This document shows, piece by piece, positions 1 to 8,159 of a stretch of DNA of 64,000 nucleotides. Where the stretch lies: assembly GCA_016219965.1 (NCBI GenBank), contig JACRJM010000007.1, positions 308,294-372,293 on the forward strand, in the 5' to 3' direction. Within the stretch, counting starts at the first letter, position 1. The number at the start of each line of letters is the position of its first letter. Below the pieces are notes generated by a model, which ran no database searches, was not told the origin of the DNA, and saw only the letters and a program-made list of their open reading frames with translations. The DNA is from Candidatus Schekmanbacteria bacterium. Its GTDB lineage: Bacteria > Schekmanbacteria > GWA2-38-11 > J061. The translations under genes were made by a program, and so were the position numbers.

Positions 1-1028
1 CTGTTGTAACGGCTTACCCCCTCTTCTTCGCCTTCCCTTATCTCCACGTCATCGGCAGGCATCTCGCAAAGGGACTCCAGACAGCAGAGCATCACTTCCT
101 TTACCTGCGGCTGGCGCAGGGCAGTTCTGGATATGTCATATTCTTCCTGCCTAAGCACAGTCCGCGCAACGTCATAAGCAACATTGCCGCCCCCTATTAC
201 AACGACTCTCGCCCCAAGTTTTATAGGCTCTCCCAATGACACTGACCTTAAGAAATCAACTCCTCCGATGACTCCTTCCGCATCAACTCCGGGCAGAGGT
301 ATCTTGGCAGATTTCTTGGCGCCTACTGCGATTAAAGTCGCCTTGTGGAGCTGTCTTAATCCTTCAAGAGTTACATTTTTACCAACCTGCATATTGCATA
401 TGATGTCTGCTCCGAGCGCTTTAATCACCTCGACTTCAGCTTCTATAATATTCCGCGGAAGCCTGTATTCAGGAACACCAAGATAGAGCATCCCTGCAGG
501 GACAGATTCCATCTCATATATCACAGGCCTTAATCCAAGGAGACATAGGTCATGGGCTGCAGCAAGTCCGGCGGGGCCTGCGCCTATGATGCCGATTTTC
601 TCCCCCTGCGGTTTTGGTATCTCTTTTCCGCTTAAAAAACTTCTGAGCGAACTTAGTTCCTCTTCAGCCGTACAATCCTGCGGTGAAAGGAAATTTCTGA
701 CCCGGTGGAAGAATTTTTCTGCAAGGTTCCTGTCCGCTTCAAGGTTAAGGCTTTCGATCACAAACCTCTTCAATGCCCTTATGGAAACCGACTCATCAAC
801 AGAGCCCCTGCGGCATGCAGCCTCGCATGGAGCGCCGCAGATTCTGCCGCAAATGGATGCAAGAGGATTCGGTCCCCTTGCTATGAGATAAGCCTGCTCA
901 TAATTGCCTGCGGCGATTGCGCGGACATAACCGCCTGAGTCGGTATGCACCGGACATGCCTGCTGGCATTTTATCTGGTTTTTCCAGTATGAATAGTCTG
1001 GTATCTCTACCTTGTATGTATTCGCCAT
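1..1028 (-). CDS. GltD/NfnB-type FAD and Fe-S oxidoreductase (C-terminus outside window)
   Basis: I translated this from the ATG at 1028; it runs off the left edge, so about 342 residues are visible. The N-terminus has the cysteine-rich region of glutamate-synthase small-subunit-like proteins (CQQACPVH, then CGRICGAPCEAACRRG), which binds [4Fe-4S] clusters in that family. A FAD Rossmann motif (IGIIGAGPAGLAAA) and a second dinucleotide motif (VVVIGGGNVAYD) follow. It starts 20 bp after the octaheme cytochrome gene on the same strand, so the two are probably one operon. I infer that it passes electrons between NAD(P)H or ferredoxin and the cytochrome or siroheme partner. A true glutamate synthase small subunit is less likely because no large subunit is nearby. 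Confidence 0.85.
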   Translation of the reverse strand, partial: MANTYKVEIPDYSYWKNQIKCQQACPVHTDSGGYVRAIAAGNYEQAYLIARGPNPLASICGRICGAPCEAACRRGSVDESVSIRALKRFVIESLNLEADRNLAEKFFHRVRNFLSPQDCTAEEELSSLRSFLSGKEIPKPQGEKIGIIGAGPAGLAAAHDLCLLGLRPVIYEMESVPAGMLYLGVPEYRLPRNIIEAEVEVIKALGADIICNMQVGKNVTLEGLRQLHKATLIAVGAKKSAKIPLPGVDAEGVIGGVDFLRSVSLGEPIKLGARVVVIGGGNVAYDVARTVLRQEEYDISRTALRQPQVKEVMLCCLESLCEMPADDVEIREGEEEGVSRYN

Positions 1029-1048
1029 GCTCTTTAAGATTTAAATTT

Positions 1049-2356
1049 TTACTGGCCGTATCTTTCCTGATAGTATTTTTTAATCTTGTCTCTTTCTTCT
1101 TTTGAAATTCCCTTCTTCCATGCGTTAAAATCCATATCCATTACATCTTTCGTCACTCCGGGAAAAAGCGCTTCAGCGTCAGGGATAAACTCTGTATAGA
1201 ACCTCTCGGCCACCTCGAAGAACCCGTGCCACTGCGTATAATCAGGCCCCATCATGGCAGCGCCATGCCTTGCCCTTCTTCCCTCATGGTGCCAGAGAAG
1301 ATAATAAGTCCATTCTATCTTTTCATCGAACTGCGTCGGAGTTAGCTTTTTTGATTCTCTGAGCTTTTCCATTATGCTCTTTGCAGGGATCGCAAATTTG
1401 TTGTTGTAAAGATTTACAACCTCATCAAACTGGGTATAAAAGCCATCCACATATTTTGGAGAATGGCATTCGCCGCAAACCTTTTTCATATTGCCTCTTC
1501 TTACTTCCCAGTTATCAAGCTTCTTTGATACTTCAGGCCTTAAGGTCCAGCTTATCCTCATACCTATGTCGTGGCTCACAGGAAGCTCAGGTGTCGCGCT
1601 CATGTGGCAGGTCGCGCAGGTCGGGGCTGCCGAGTAATCTTTGCTCAGCACCCAGGGTTGCGCCTTGAGATTCATTCTGTCTTCGTTCGCATAAAATGCT
1701 ATGCCGTGCTTTGATTCATCGTAGATTTCTTTCTGCGGATGGTCAGGTCCGAGATGGCATTTGCCGCAGTTGTCGGGGCGCCTTGCAATCTCTACTGAAA
1801 AGCTGTGCCTTGAATGACAGGCAGAGCATGAGCCCCTGCTTCCATCCGGGTTTATCCTTCCGATGCCGGTATTTGGCCAAGTTGCAGGGTCAAGCCTTCC
1901 CCCTTCAAGAACTTTTACTTCTGAACCATGGCACTGTTTGCAGCCGCTGTTTACCGCTGCAATCCCCTCTATTGATTCTCCAAGAAGATTGTCCAGGGAA
2001 CCAAGTATATCCGCTCCTTTGGCATGATGGCTGTTCCCGAATTCTGCCGCCTCTCTCTGATGGCATCCGCCGCAATCCTTGGGACTTACGATAACTGATA
2101 TGGTCTTGCCGTAATGGCTTACAGCATCAGGGTCAGTAGCTTCCGCTCTGTGGCAGTCATAGCAACCGACACTGTTTAGTGAATGGCGGCTCTGCATCCA
2201 CTCATCGATAGTGGCACGCGCTACCTTCTCTTTTGTGTGGCATTCAATGCAGTCTTTGCTGTCTTGCGGGATATCTATAGCAAAGATTAATACTGAAGAT
2301 GAAATAAAAAGGACAATAAACAACGGCAGGATCAAGGAACACAACTTTGGTCTCAT
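1049..2356 (-). CDS. Octaheme c-type cytochrome, hydroxylamine oxidoreductase-like (HAO family)
   Basis: This is a 435-residue protein from the ATG at 2356, which has a GGGGGG Shine-Dalgarno 6-12 nt upstream. A TTG-initiated form would add 5 residues. An N-terminal hydrophobic signal (SLILPLFIVLFISSSVLIFA) targets it across the membrane. Eight CXXCH motifs are visible (CIECH, CYDCH, CGGCH, CKQCH, CSACH, CGKCH, CATCH, CGECH), as in octaheme HAO-like proteins. The C-terminus has the family signature GPDYTQWHGFFEV. HAO relatives oxidise hydroxylamine or hydrazine, or reduce nitrite or hydroxylamine; the direction depends partly on a cross-linking Tyr that I cannot assign without an alignment. 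The upstream operator suggests control by a nitrosative-stress type CRP/FNR regulator. Confidence 0.88.
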   Translation of the reverse strand: MRPKLCSLILPLFIVLFISSSVLIFAIDIPQDSKDCIECHTKEKVARATIDEWMQSRHSLNSVGCYDCHRAEATDPDAVSHYGKTISVIVSPKDCGGCHQREAAEFGNSHHAKGADILGSLDNLLGESIEGIAAVNSGCKQCHGSEVKVLEGGRLDPATWPNTGIGRINPDGSRGSCSACHSRHSFSVEIARRPDNCGKCHLGPDHPQKEIYDESKHGIAFYANEDRMNLKAQPWVLSKDYSAAPTCATCHMSATPELPVSHDIGMRISWTLRPEVSKKLDNWEVRRGNMKKVCGECHSPKYVDGFYTQFDEVVNLYNNKFAIPAKSIMEKLRESKKLTPTQFDEKIEWTYYLLWHHEGRRARHGAAMMGPDYTQWHGFFEVAERFYTEFIPDAEALFPGVTKDVMDMDFNAWKKGISKEERDKIKKYYQERYGQ

Positions 2357-2398
2357 AACTACGCCCCCCAACGGTTTAATATTTAGTTCTACTCAACT

Positions 2399-2442
2399 AA
2401 TCTACTAACCTTAACAAAAAAGACTATGACCTAAGTCATAGT
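2399..2442 (-). promoter_or_regulatory. CRP/FNR-family operator and -10 box upstream of the HAO-like gene
   Basis: ACTATGAC-ctaa-GTCATAGT (2423-2442) is a perfect inverted repeat with 8-bp arms and a 4-bp spacer. On the minus strand a TAGATT -10-like hexamer lies at 2404-2399, centred 31 bp from the palindrome centre. This is the geometry of a class II activator site near -41. The 16-bp core also occurs at 5036-5051 in opposite orientation. The half-sites resemble DNR/HcpR-type CRP/FNR sites; no regulator gene is in the window. Confidence 0.7.
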
Positions 2443-2534
2443 TTCTATTAGTTTTTTATAAGGACGTATTTCTTTGTTATTCTATATTAAGATTCTCCTG
2501 CTTAAATAAAAATCAACGGTTGTGTTCTTATTTT

Positions 2535-3539
2535 TTATTTTTTCTCAAAGTGGATTTCCACCGGAGTAGGCGGCAGCGGCGATAGAACCGCATTTTCCCC
2601 AAGCACAGGTTTCATAAAAGATATAAAATCTTCCCATGCGCTATCCTGTAAAAGAAGCGTGCATATCCTTTTTCTCCCTTTCCCCTTGCCGGCTTTTTTA
2701 TACCATTCGAGTGTCCTGTCTATAATCGGTGCAAGCTTCTCATCAGAAACAAACTCAGCGATTTTTCTTCCAACAACAGGATGGCGTCCGTGCTTTCCTC
2801 CTACACGCACCATCCAGCCGCTTATCTCGCCCGCCCATGCGTCGGTAGGACATGTCCTTATGCAGTCACCGCAGTAAAGACACTTTTCTTTTTTATATAT
2901 TGGATGACCTGTTTCTGCATCTGCTTCGATTGCGCCTTCAAGGCATGTAAAAGAGCAGAGCCTGCATCCTGTGCAGATGTCTTCAGTCCAAACAGGTTTC
3001 ACAGCACCCTGAAACCCCATGTCCATCTCGGTGGTGCGCGCGCAGTCTATGGGGCATCCGGAAAAGGATATCTTGAATTTATGGTTTAACTCCCTGCCGA
3101 AGAAAGTGTCATTTACCATCTTTGCCATCTTCTGCGTGTCTGTCACGCCATTGGGATTATACTCGCATCCTGAGCAGGCTGTCGGGACCCTTACCCTTGG
3201 CCCGCAGGAGGCGATCTCCTGCCCGATTGCATCAAGGTCTTTTTTTAGCGCTGCAAAATCATGGAAATTCACATAGGTTATTTCAATAGATTGCCTTACA
3301 GATATATGGACATAATCACCGCCGTATTTCTTCGCTACCTGTGCAATCTTTTCAAGCCTGTCTAAAGGCACCCGCCCACCGGGACAGCGAAGCCTCACTG
3401 TGAAAAGGTCCTTCTGCCGCTGTTTTATAACACCGCCGGATTTAAGCGTATTGAAATCAAGCTCTCCGGTCTTGCCGTCTATGACAGCATCTATCTTTAC
3501 CTTGTTTTCCTTGTCTTCTATATATTTGTCAGGCGCCAT
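2535..3539 (-). CDS. Siroheme sulfite/nitrite reductase with fused 2x[4Fe-4S] ferredoxin (AsrC/Dsr-like)
   Basis: This 334-residue protein has a sulfite/nitrite reductase ferredoxin-like half-domain (about 40-110), a siroheme-[4Fe-4S] binding region with C122, C125, C162 and C166, and two inserted ferredoxin clusters (C189/192/195/199 and C220/223/226/230). This layout fits the anaerobic sulfite reductase AsrC and small Dsr-like proteins. The first siroheme motif is unusual: it reads ACSGCEYNPNG, so the usual CX5C becomes CX2C with Asn at the canonical second position. The start overlaps the stop of the CBS gene (TAATG), so they are coupled. It acts in the cytoplasm; the substrate (sulfite, nitrite or another oxyanion) cannot be settled from sequence. 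Confidence 0.85.
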   Translation of the reverse strand: MAPDKYIEDKENKVKIDAVIDGKTGELDFNTLKSGGVIKQRQKDLFTVRLRCPGGRVPLDRLEKIAQVAKKYGGDYVHISVRQSIEITYVNFHDFAALKKDLDAIGQEIASCGPRVRVPTACSGCEYNPNGVTDTQKMAKMVNDTFFGRELNHKFKISFSGCPIDCARTTEMDMGFQGAVKPVWTEDICTGCRLCSFTCLEGAIEADAETGHPIYKKEKCLYCGDCIRTCPTDAWAGEISGWMVRVGGKHGRHPVVGRKIAEFVSDEKLAPIIDRTLEWYKKAGKGKGRKRICTLLLQDSAWEDFISFMKPVLGENAVLSPLPPTPVEIHFEKK

Positions 3540-4000
3540 TAAATTCCCTCCAACTCCTCTAACTGGTTAACTAATGCTCTAAGGATATCTCTCCAGCTCA
3601 CCAGTCCTATAGGTTTATAGTCATTGTCCACAACAGGAATACAGGATATGTTGTGCTTACTAAACAAATCTACTGCATCAATTATTGTGGCATCGGGTAG
3701 CAATGTAATAAGCGGTTTCCGGCTCATGATATGATGCACCTTTTTATTGAGCGTTGCCTCATCATCAGGAGTTTCCAACACGGTCCCGATTCTGGGGCTT
3801 AGCGCTTTTAGCAAATCCCGGTCTGACACAATCCCAAAAAGCTCATCTGAATCAACTACAAGCAAATGATGGAATTTCAGGTGATCAAATATCTCTTTCA
3901 CTGTTGATAGATTGTCATCAAACCCTACAGTGACAATTTTTTTGGTCATTATCTGCTGGATAGTTATGATCTTTTTTTTCAAGCTCACATTCCTTTCCAT
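3539..4000 (-). CDS. Two-CBS-domain protein
   Basis: The 153-residue protein is essentially a tandem CBS pair. The first repeat covers about 15-75 (IMTKKIVTVGFDDN, then LLVVDSDELFGIVSDRDLL) and the second about 90-150 (IMSRKPLITLLPDATIIDA, then CIPVVDNDYKPIGLVSWRDIL). CBS pairs bind adenine nucleotides and usually regulate a partner protein. It is translationally coupled to the downstream siroheme reductase (1-nt overlap, TAATG), so it may sense energy or redox state for that enzyme or its expression. No catalytic domain is fused to it. Confidence 0.9.
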   Translation of the reverse strand: MERNVSLKKKIITIQQIMTKKIVTVGFDDNLSTVKEIFDHLKFHHLLVVDSDELFGIVSDRDLLKALSPRIGTVLETPDDEATLNKKVHHIMSRKPLITLLPDATIIDAVDLFSKHNISCIPVVDNDYKPIGLVSWRDILRALVNQLEELEGI

Positions 4001-4047
4001 TATTATTATACTCGCCTGCCAACCATATTTATAAAAAAACTCTGTAA

Positions 4048-4065
4048 TTGATAAGAATTTATCAA
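4048..4065. promoter_or_regulatory. Palindromic operator candidate upstream of the CBS-siroheme reductase operon
   Basis: TTGATAA-GAAT-TTATCAA is a perfect inverted repeat with 7-bp arms, 48 bp upstream of the CBS start codon. A TATAAA hexamer on the minus strand (4033-4028) could be the -10, which puts the palindrome over the -35 region. The sequence differs from the other two operators of this module. The TTGAT and ATCAA halves are 8 bp apart, not the 4 bp of a standard FNR box, so the regulator is unknown. Confidence 0.5.
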
Positions 4066-4196
4066 TGCAAAATAAAAAATTTGTGAAGAAAAAATATAGT
4101 TTATTATTTCATATGTAAATGAGAAGTTTCATTAAAAAGGGGAGGCGAGGTCAGCATATACATAACTGTCCCCGCTTCGGGGATAATTGATTTTCT

Positions 4197-4952
4197 TTAC
4201 TGTCTTATATTTCCATCAACAGAGACAATGACCCTTTCAAAGGGAACGTCTTTCCCTGACTCCTGTATGGCGTTTTTTACTGCTGATTCAAGACCAAAAC
4301 AGCAGGGAACTTCCATGTGGACGATTGAAACCTTTTTTATATTGCTATGCTTGAATATCTCAGTAAGTTTCTCCCTGTAAAATTCAATGTCATCAAGCTT
4401 TGGACATCCTATAAGAAGCGCCTTGTCCTTTAAAAACTTCTGGTGAAAATTCGCATAGGCAAAGGGAACACAATCGGCAGCTATCAAAAGATGCGAGTTC
4501 TGGAGGAACGGCGCTGAGGGAGCAACAAGACAAAGCTGAACAGGCCAGTGCATGAGTTCTGACTTTATCTCAGCAGTTGGAGCACTGGACGCGGCACTCT
4601 CCGACTCCCTGTTGAAAGTCCTTGTTGCTGAAGAGGGACATCCGCCGAAAGCATGGCCGCCCGCATGATGAGGCCGCACCTGCTCTGCCACAGGTACAAA
4701 CTTCTTCCCCTGGCTCTCAAGAAGTTTCTTTACAGCCTTCTCATCGAAATCTTCAGAGACTTCCATTTCCTCAACTATTATCGCATCCATGGGGCATGTG
4801 CCCAAACATGCGCCAAGTCCATCACAGTATTTTTCCGCAAGAAGCTTCGCTTTTCCGCCTATAAGCTGAATTGCACCTTCCTGACAATTAGGTATGCACT
4901 CTCCGCAACCATTGCATTTGTTTTCATCTATTATAACTATCTTTCTTTTCAT
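4197..4952 (-). CDS. Two-cluster 4Fe-4S ferredoxin-domain protein (type often beside hcp)
   Basis: The 251-residue protein begins with two [4Fe-4S] ferredoxin motifs (CNGCGECIPNC at about 14-24 and CDGLGACLGTCP at about 43-54). A linker with HHAGGHAFGGCPSS follows, then a C-terminal domain of about 120 residues with conserved Cys (AADCVPFAYA, GCPKLDD, VPCCFGLESA). Proteins of this architecture commonly neighbour hybrid-cluster protein genes. A good Shine-Dalgarno (GGGAG) precedes the ATG. An operator with the same core as that of the cytochrome gene lies about 84 bp upstream. I infer a cytoplasmic electron carrier for nitrogen- or sulfur-oxyanion stress metabolism; no hcp gene is in the window. 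Confidence 0.85.
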   Translation of the reverse strand: MKRKIVIIDENKCNGCGECIPNCQEGAIQLIGGKAKLLAEKYCDGLGACLGTCPMDAIIVEEMEVSEDFDEKAVKKLLESQGKKFVPVAEQVRPHHAGGHAFGGCPSSATRTFNRESESAASSAPTAEIKSELMHWPVQLCLVAPSAPFLQNSHLLIAADCVPFAYANFHQKFLKDKALLIGCPKLDDIEFYREKLTEIFKHSNIKKVSIVHMEVPCCFGLESAVKNAIQESGKDVPFERVIVSVDGNIRQ

Positions 4953-5008
4953 TTTTTCTCCCTTATGTAAGAAAATTTTGTTTTACTCTTTTTCATTATT
5001 CTATTCCT

Positions 5009-5051
5009 AATATAGGTAATTTAAACCTTCCCTTCTATGACTTAGGTCATA
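5009..5051 (-). promoter_or_regulatory. CRP/FNR-family operator and -10 box upstream of the ferredoxin gene
   Basis: TATGAC-ttag-GTCATA (5036-5051) is the exact reverse complement of the core at 2425-2440, spacer included. A TATATT -10-like hexamer reads on the minus strand at 5014-5009, centred 32 bp from the palindrome. An extra half-site GGTCATAA follows at 5053-5060. Matching sequence and matching distance to the -10 argue for one activator controlling both transcripts. Confidence 0.7.
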
Positions 5052-5129
5052 AGGTCATAATAAAAATTATATGCTTGCTTTGATATAGGTTCTTAACCTA
5101 AAAAAGACGGGACAAAGAGGAAAAATCAA

Positions 5130-5172
5130 GGTGGAAGTTTTGCTTGACAAATCCCCATTATTCGGACAATAG
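5130..5172 (+). promoter_or_regulatory. Promoter candidates for the FAD/Fe-S/FAD operon
   Basis: A sigma-70 reading gives TTGACA (5144-5149), a 17-bp spacer and CAATAG (5167-5172). A sigma-54 reading gives GG-N10-GC (5130/5142) with a good -12 (TTGCT) but a poor -24 (AGGTG). I favour the sigma-70 reading weakly. The first gene has a clear Shine-Dalgarno (GGAGG) at 5241-5245. Confidence 0.35.
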
Positions 5173-5251
5173 AACTTTGTGTTCGAAGATTAGAAACAGG
5201 CATACAGCAACTAAATAAAATAAATATAAGATATAACCCAGGAGGTAACAA

Positions 5252-6817
5252 ATGCCCGCGAAGAATTTGAATCCTGCCAAAGTAGATTACATCAAGCCTT
5301 TAGAGGACAAGCCTTACAAAGAGGTTGTCGCCGAAAAGCAGAATTACAATGCAGAATTAAAGAAGAAACTCTCGGCAATTGTAGGAGACCAGAACGTAAA
5401 GAACGATCCTGAAACAATTGCCAGGTACTCGAAGGACAGAAGCCTCGAGCCGGAAGGGAGGCCGACCTTTGTCGTCCATCCCCGCAATACCGATGAAGTA
5501 GTAAAGCTTGTAAAGCTTGCCAATGAAACTCTTCTTCCTTTAATACCCGCAAGCTCAGGCACTCATAATTATGGATGTACCATACCGAGGATAGGCGGAG
5601 TTATCGTTGACCTGTCAGGATGGAAACAGATTTTCAAGGTTGACTACAGGAACCGTGCCACCCGCATTCAGCCCGGCGTCAATTACAACGAACTGCAGGA
5701 AGCACTTGAAAAGGAAGGTTTGCGCGCCATGATGCCCCTTCTTCCGCGCAAAGACCAGTCAGTGCTCACAGCTCATCTTGAAGCACATCCGATGGCTGTT
5801 GCAGAATTCGTATACAGCGAACCTATGTACACCGCAGAGATAATAATGCCCAAGGGGGACATATTCAGAACAGGCTCTGCCGCACCTGCGCCTCCAGAAC
5901 TCATGGACACAACAAAAGACATTGGCACAGACCTTGTAGGTCCCTGGGGACCGGGCTTTGACTGGAACAGGCTTTACACGCGCGCACAGGGGACACTCGG
6001 GATAATCACATGGGCAAACATAATGGCAGAACCTCTCCCTGTAAAAGAAAGAATATACTTCACTTCTTTTGACTGCATAAAAGAAGCCAGCAATTTTACG
6101 CAAAAAGTCCTTCGCAAATGGATTGGCTATGAATGCTTCGTATTAAACCGCGCAAATCTCGCCGCAATACTGGCGGACAACATGCCTGATGATTTCCAAT
6201 CCTTGAAAAGGAATCTTCCAAAGTATGTACAGGTCTTCGTAATAGGCGGATTAAAGAGACGCCCTGAAGAAAGGATCGCATATCAGGAAGCGGATTTTCT
6301 CGACACAGCACAGGATTTCGGAGTAAGGCCTACGCTTGATATAAAAGGCGCAGCCAAGGCCGCTCCGTTCTTTGCAAAGAATCTTAGACGCTGCTGGGAT
6401 AAGGAAGTTTACTGGAAGGAAGCTTATAAGGGAGGAAGTTCAGACATATTCTTCCTCACCACGCTGGACAGGACAGTTGACTTTGTTGATGTCATGAAAG
6501 CAGAAGCAAACAGGCTCGATTATCCGGCCTCAGACATTGGCATCTACGTCCAGCCCATTGAAACAGGAAGGGTGGCGTACGTTGAATTCAGCATCCCCTT
6601 TAACCCCAATGATGCTGACGAATGCGCACAGGTAAAGAAACTTCACGAAGCAGCAAGCGAGGCGATGTACACAGAGGGCGCTTTATACACAAGGGCGTAC
6701 GGGAAATGGGCCCAGATAGTTCATGGCAGAAACACCATTCAGTATAAGACGGCAAAAACATTAAAAGATTACCTCGATCCTAACAATGTAATGAATCCCG
6801 GGAAACTAGGATTCTAA
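5252..6817 (+). CDS. FAD-binding oxidase subunit (FAD_binding_4, VAO/PCMH fold), paralogue 1
   Basis: This 521-residue flavoprotein has a PCMH-type FAD-binding domain at about 65-250 (HPRNTDEVVKLVKLANE, PASSGTHNYGCTIP, GVIVDLSGW). A substrate/cap domain follows and ends in the family-typical DPNNVMNPGKLGF. Relatives include p-cresol methylhydroxylase/vanillyl-alcohol oxidase-type flavoproteins and glycolate/D-lactate dehydrogenase subunits. It is first of three plus-strand genes; the next is a CCG Fe-S subunit 30 bp downstream and the third a second FAD protein. I infer one subunit of a soluble or membrane-associated dehydrogenase complex that oxidises an alcohol, hydroxy-acid or aromatic substrate. 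The substrate is unknown. Confidence 0.8.
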   Translation: MPAKNLNPAKVDYIKPLEDKPYKEVVAEKQNYNAELKKKLSAIVGDQNVKNDPETIARYSKDRSLEPEGRPTFVVHPRNTDEVVKLVKLANETLLPLIPASSGTHNYGCTIPRIGGVIVDLSGWKQIFKVDYRNRATRIQPGVNYNELQEALEKEGLRAMMPLLPRKDQSVLTAHLEAHPMAVAEFVYSEPMYTAEIIMPKGDIFRTGSAAPAPPELMDTTKDIGTDLVGPWGPGFDWNRLYTRAQGTLGIITWANIMAEPLPVKERIYFTSFDCIKEASNFTQKVLRKWIGYECFVLNRANLAAILADNMPDDFQSLKRNLPKYVQVFVIGGLKRRPEERIAYQEADFLDTAQDFGVRPTLDIKGAAKAAPFFAKNLRRCWDKEVYWKEAYKGGSSDIFFLTTLDRTVDFVDVMKAEANRLDYPASDIGIYVQPIETGRVAYVEFSIPFNPNDADECAQVKKLHEAASEAMYTEGALYTRAYGKWAQIVHGRNTIQYKTAKTLKDYLDPNNVMNPGKLGF

Positions 6818-6847
6818 TTCTAAAAAAGAACAGGAGGAAAAGAGATA

Positions 6848-8137
6848 ATGGGCTCCGAAGGACATAATAAATTAGAAGGACTTGAAAAATACAGATGGGA
6901 TTTAGTCAACTGCGAAAGGTGTTCGACCTGCAAATGGGTCCATGCCTGGAGCGTAAAGAGCAAGGACAGAGCAAAGATCTGCCCCTCAAGCGGAATGTAT
7001 CTCTATGATGCATATTCAGCACAGGGACGCTTCGATGTGGCAAGGGGGCTTCTCGAAGGTGAGATAGAGCTTACCGACAAGGCGCTTGAAGTTATTTACA
7101 CCTGCACCCTCTGCGGCGGATGCGACGTTACATGCAAATTCTCAAGGGACATGGAACCTCTTGAGATATTCCATGAACTCAGGAAATATGTTGTAGAGAT
7201 GGGGAAAGGACCTCTCCCCGCGCATATGCCTGCAGTCGAGAGCATACAGAAGAATGACAACCCCTGGCAGCAGCCCAAGAACAGAAGGGGGAACTGGGCA
7301 AGGAAGATGAAGGTAAAGGACTTGAATAAAGAAAAGGCTGAAGTCCTTTATTTTGCAGGATGCACATACTCATTTAACGCTGACCTCCAGAAGGTTGCAC
7401 AGTCAACACTTCGTATAATGCAGTCAGCCGGAGTGGATGTAGGCATTCTCGGCAACAACGAGAGATGCTGCGCAAGCCCGGTTTTAAAGGTCGGCATGGA
7501 AGATGTTTTCAATGAATATGCAGTAGACAACGTGAATACATTCAACAAGCTTGGCGTAAAAAAGGTCATAACCTCATGTTCAGGATGCTACGGAGCATTT
7601 GAGGGACATTATCCGGGCGTGGCTAAGAGGAATTATGATGTCATGCAGAGCATGATGTTCATGGACCAGCTCATACAAGAGGGGAAACTCAAATTCAATA
7701 AAAAGGTCAACATGAGAGTCACCTGGCATGATCCATGCCATCTTGGAAGAGGCGGAGAAAAACAAGACCTCTGGAAGGGCGAAAGGGAAAAGTGGGGTGT
7801 TTCAAATCCTCCGAGGAAGAGAAACTTCGGCGCAGGCGGAATCTATGATGCTCCGCGCAATGTGCTGAATGCCATCCCCGGACTTGAGTTCGTTGAGATG
7901 GAAAGGATAAGGGAGTTCTCATGGTGCTGCGGAGCAGGCGGCGGCGTAAGGTCGGCATATCCTGAGTTTGCGGCATACTCGGCAAAGGAAAGGGTAGACG
8001 AAGCAAAGGATACAGGTGCTGAAGCGCTTGTCTCTTCATGTCCGTGGTGCGAATCAAACCTTGGCGATGCAATAAAGGCTGACGGCAGCAAGATAAAGAT
8101 GCTGAGTCTCGTTGAACTAATCGAAATGGCTTTATAA
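6848..8137 (+). CDS. (Fe-S)-binding CCG-domain subunit (GlpC/HdrD-like)
   Basis: The 429-residue protein starts with a ferredoxin-like region (CERCSTCKW, then CTLCGGCDVTCKF) that should hold two [4Fe-4S] clusters. Two cysteine-rich CCG domains follow: FAGCTY...ERCCASP (about 168-210) and HDPCHLGRGG...WCCGAGGG...SCPWCESN (about 295-400). This is the layout of the electron-transfer subunits of glycolate oxidase (GlcF), GlpC and heterodisulfide reductase D. It lies between the two FAD paralogues, with gaps of 30 and 22 bp, so it likely collects electrons from one or both and passes them to a quinone or ferredoxin-like acceptor. A Shine-Dalgarno (AGGAGG) is visible at 6832-6837. Confidence 0.88.
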   Translation: MGSEGHNKLEGLEKYRWDLVNCERCSTCKWVHAWSVKSKDRAKICPSSGMYLYDAYSAQGRFDVARGLLEGEIELTDKALEVIYTCTLCGGCDVTCKFSRDMEPLEIFHELRKYVVEMGKGPLPAHMPAVESIQKNDNPWQQPKNRRGNWARKMKVKDLNKEKAEVLYFAGCTYSFNADLQKVAQSTLRIMQSAGVDVGILGNNERCCASPVLKVGMEDVFNEYAVDNVNTFNKLGVKKVITSCSGCYGAFEGHYPGVAKRNYDVMQSMMFMDQLIQEGKLKFNKKVNMRVTWHDPCHLGRGGEKQDLWKGEREKWGVSNPPRKRNFGAGGIYDAPRNVLNAIPGLEFVEMERIREFSWCCGAGGGVRSAYPEFAAYSAKERVDEAKDTGAEALVSSCPWCESNLGDAIKADGSKIKMLSLVELIEMAL

Positions 8138-8159
8138 TAAAGCGGGGAGGATAAGGAAA

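Noticed and set aside
4048..4065. FNR box
   Set aside because: TTGAT and ATCAA are separated by 8 bp, whereas FNR sites have 4. It is kept only as an unassigned palindrome.
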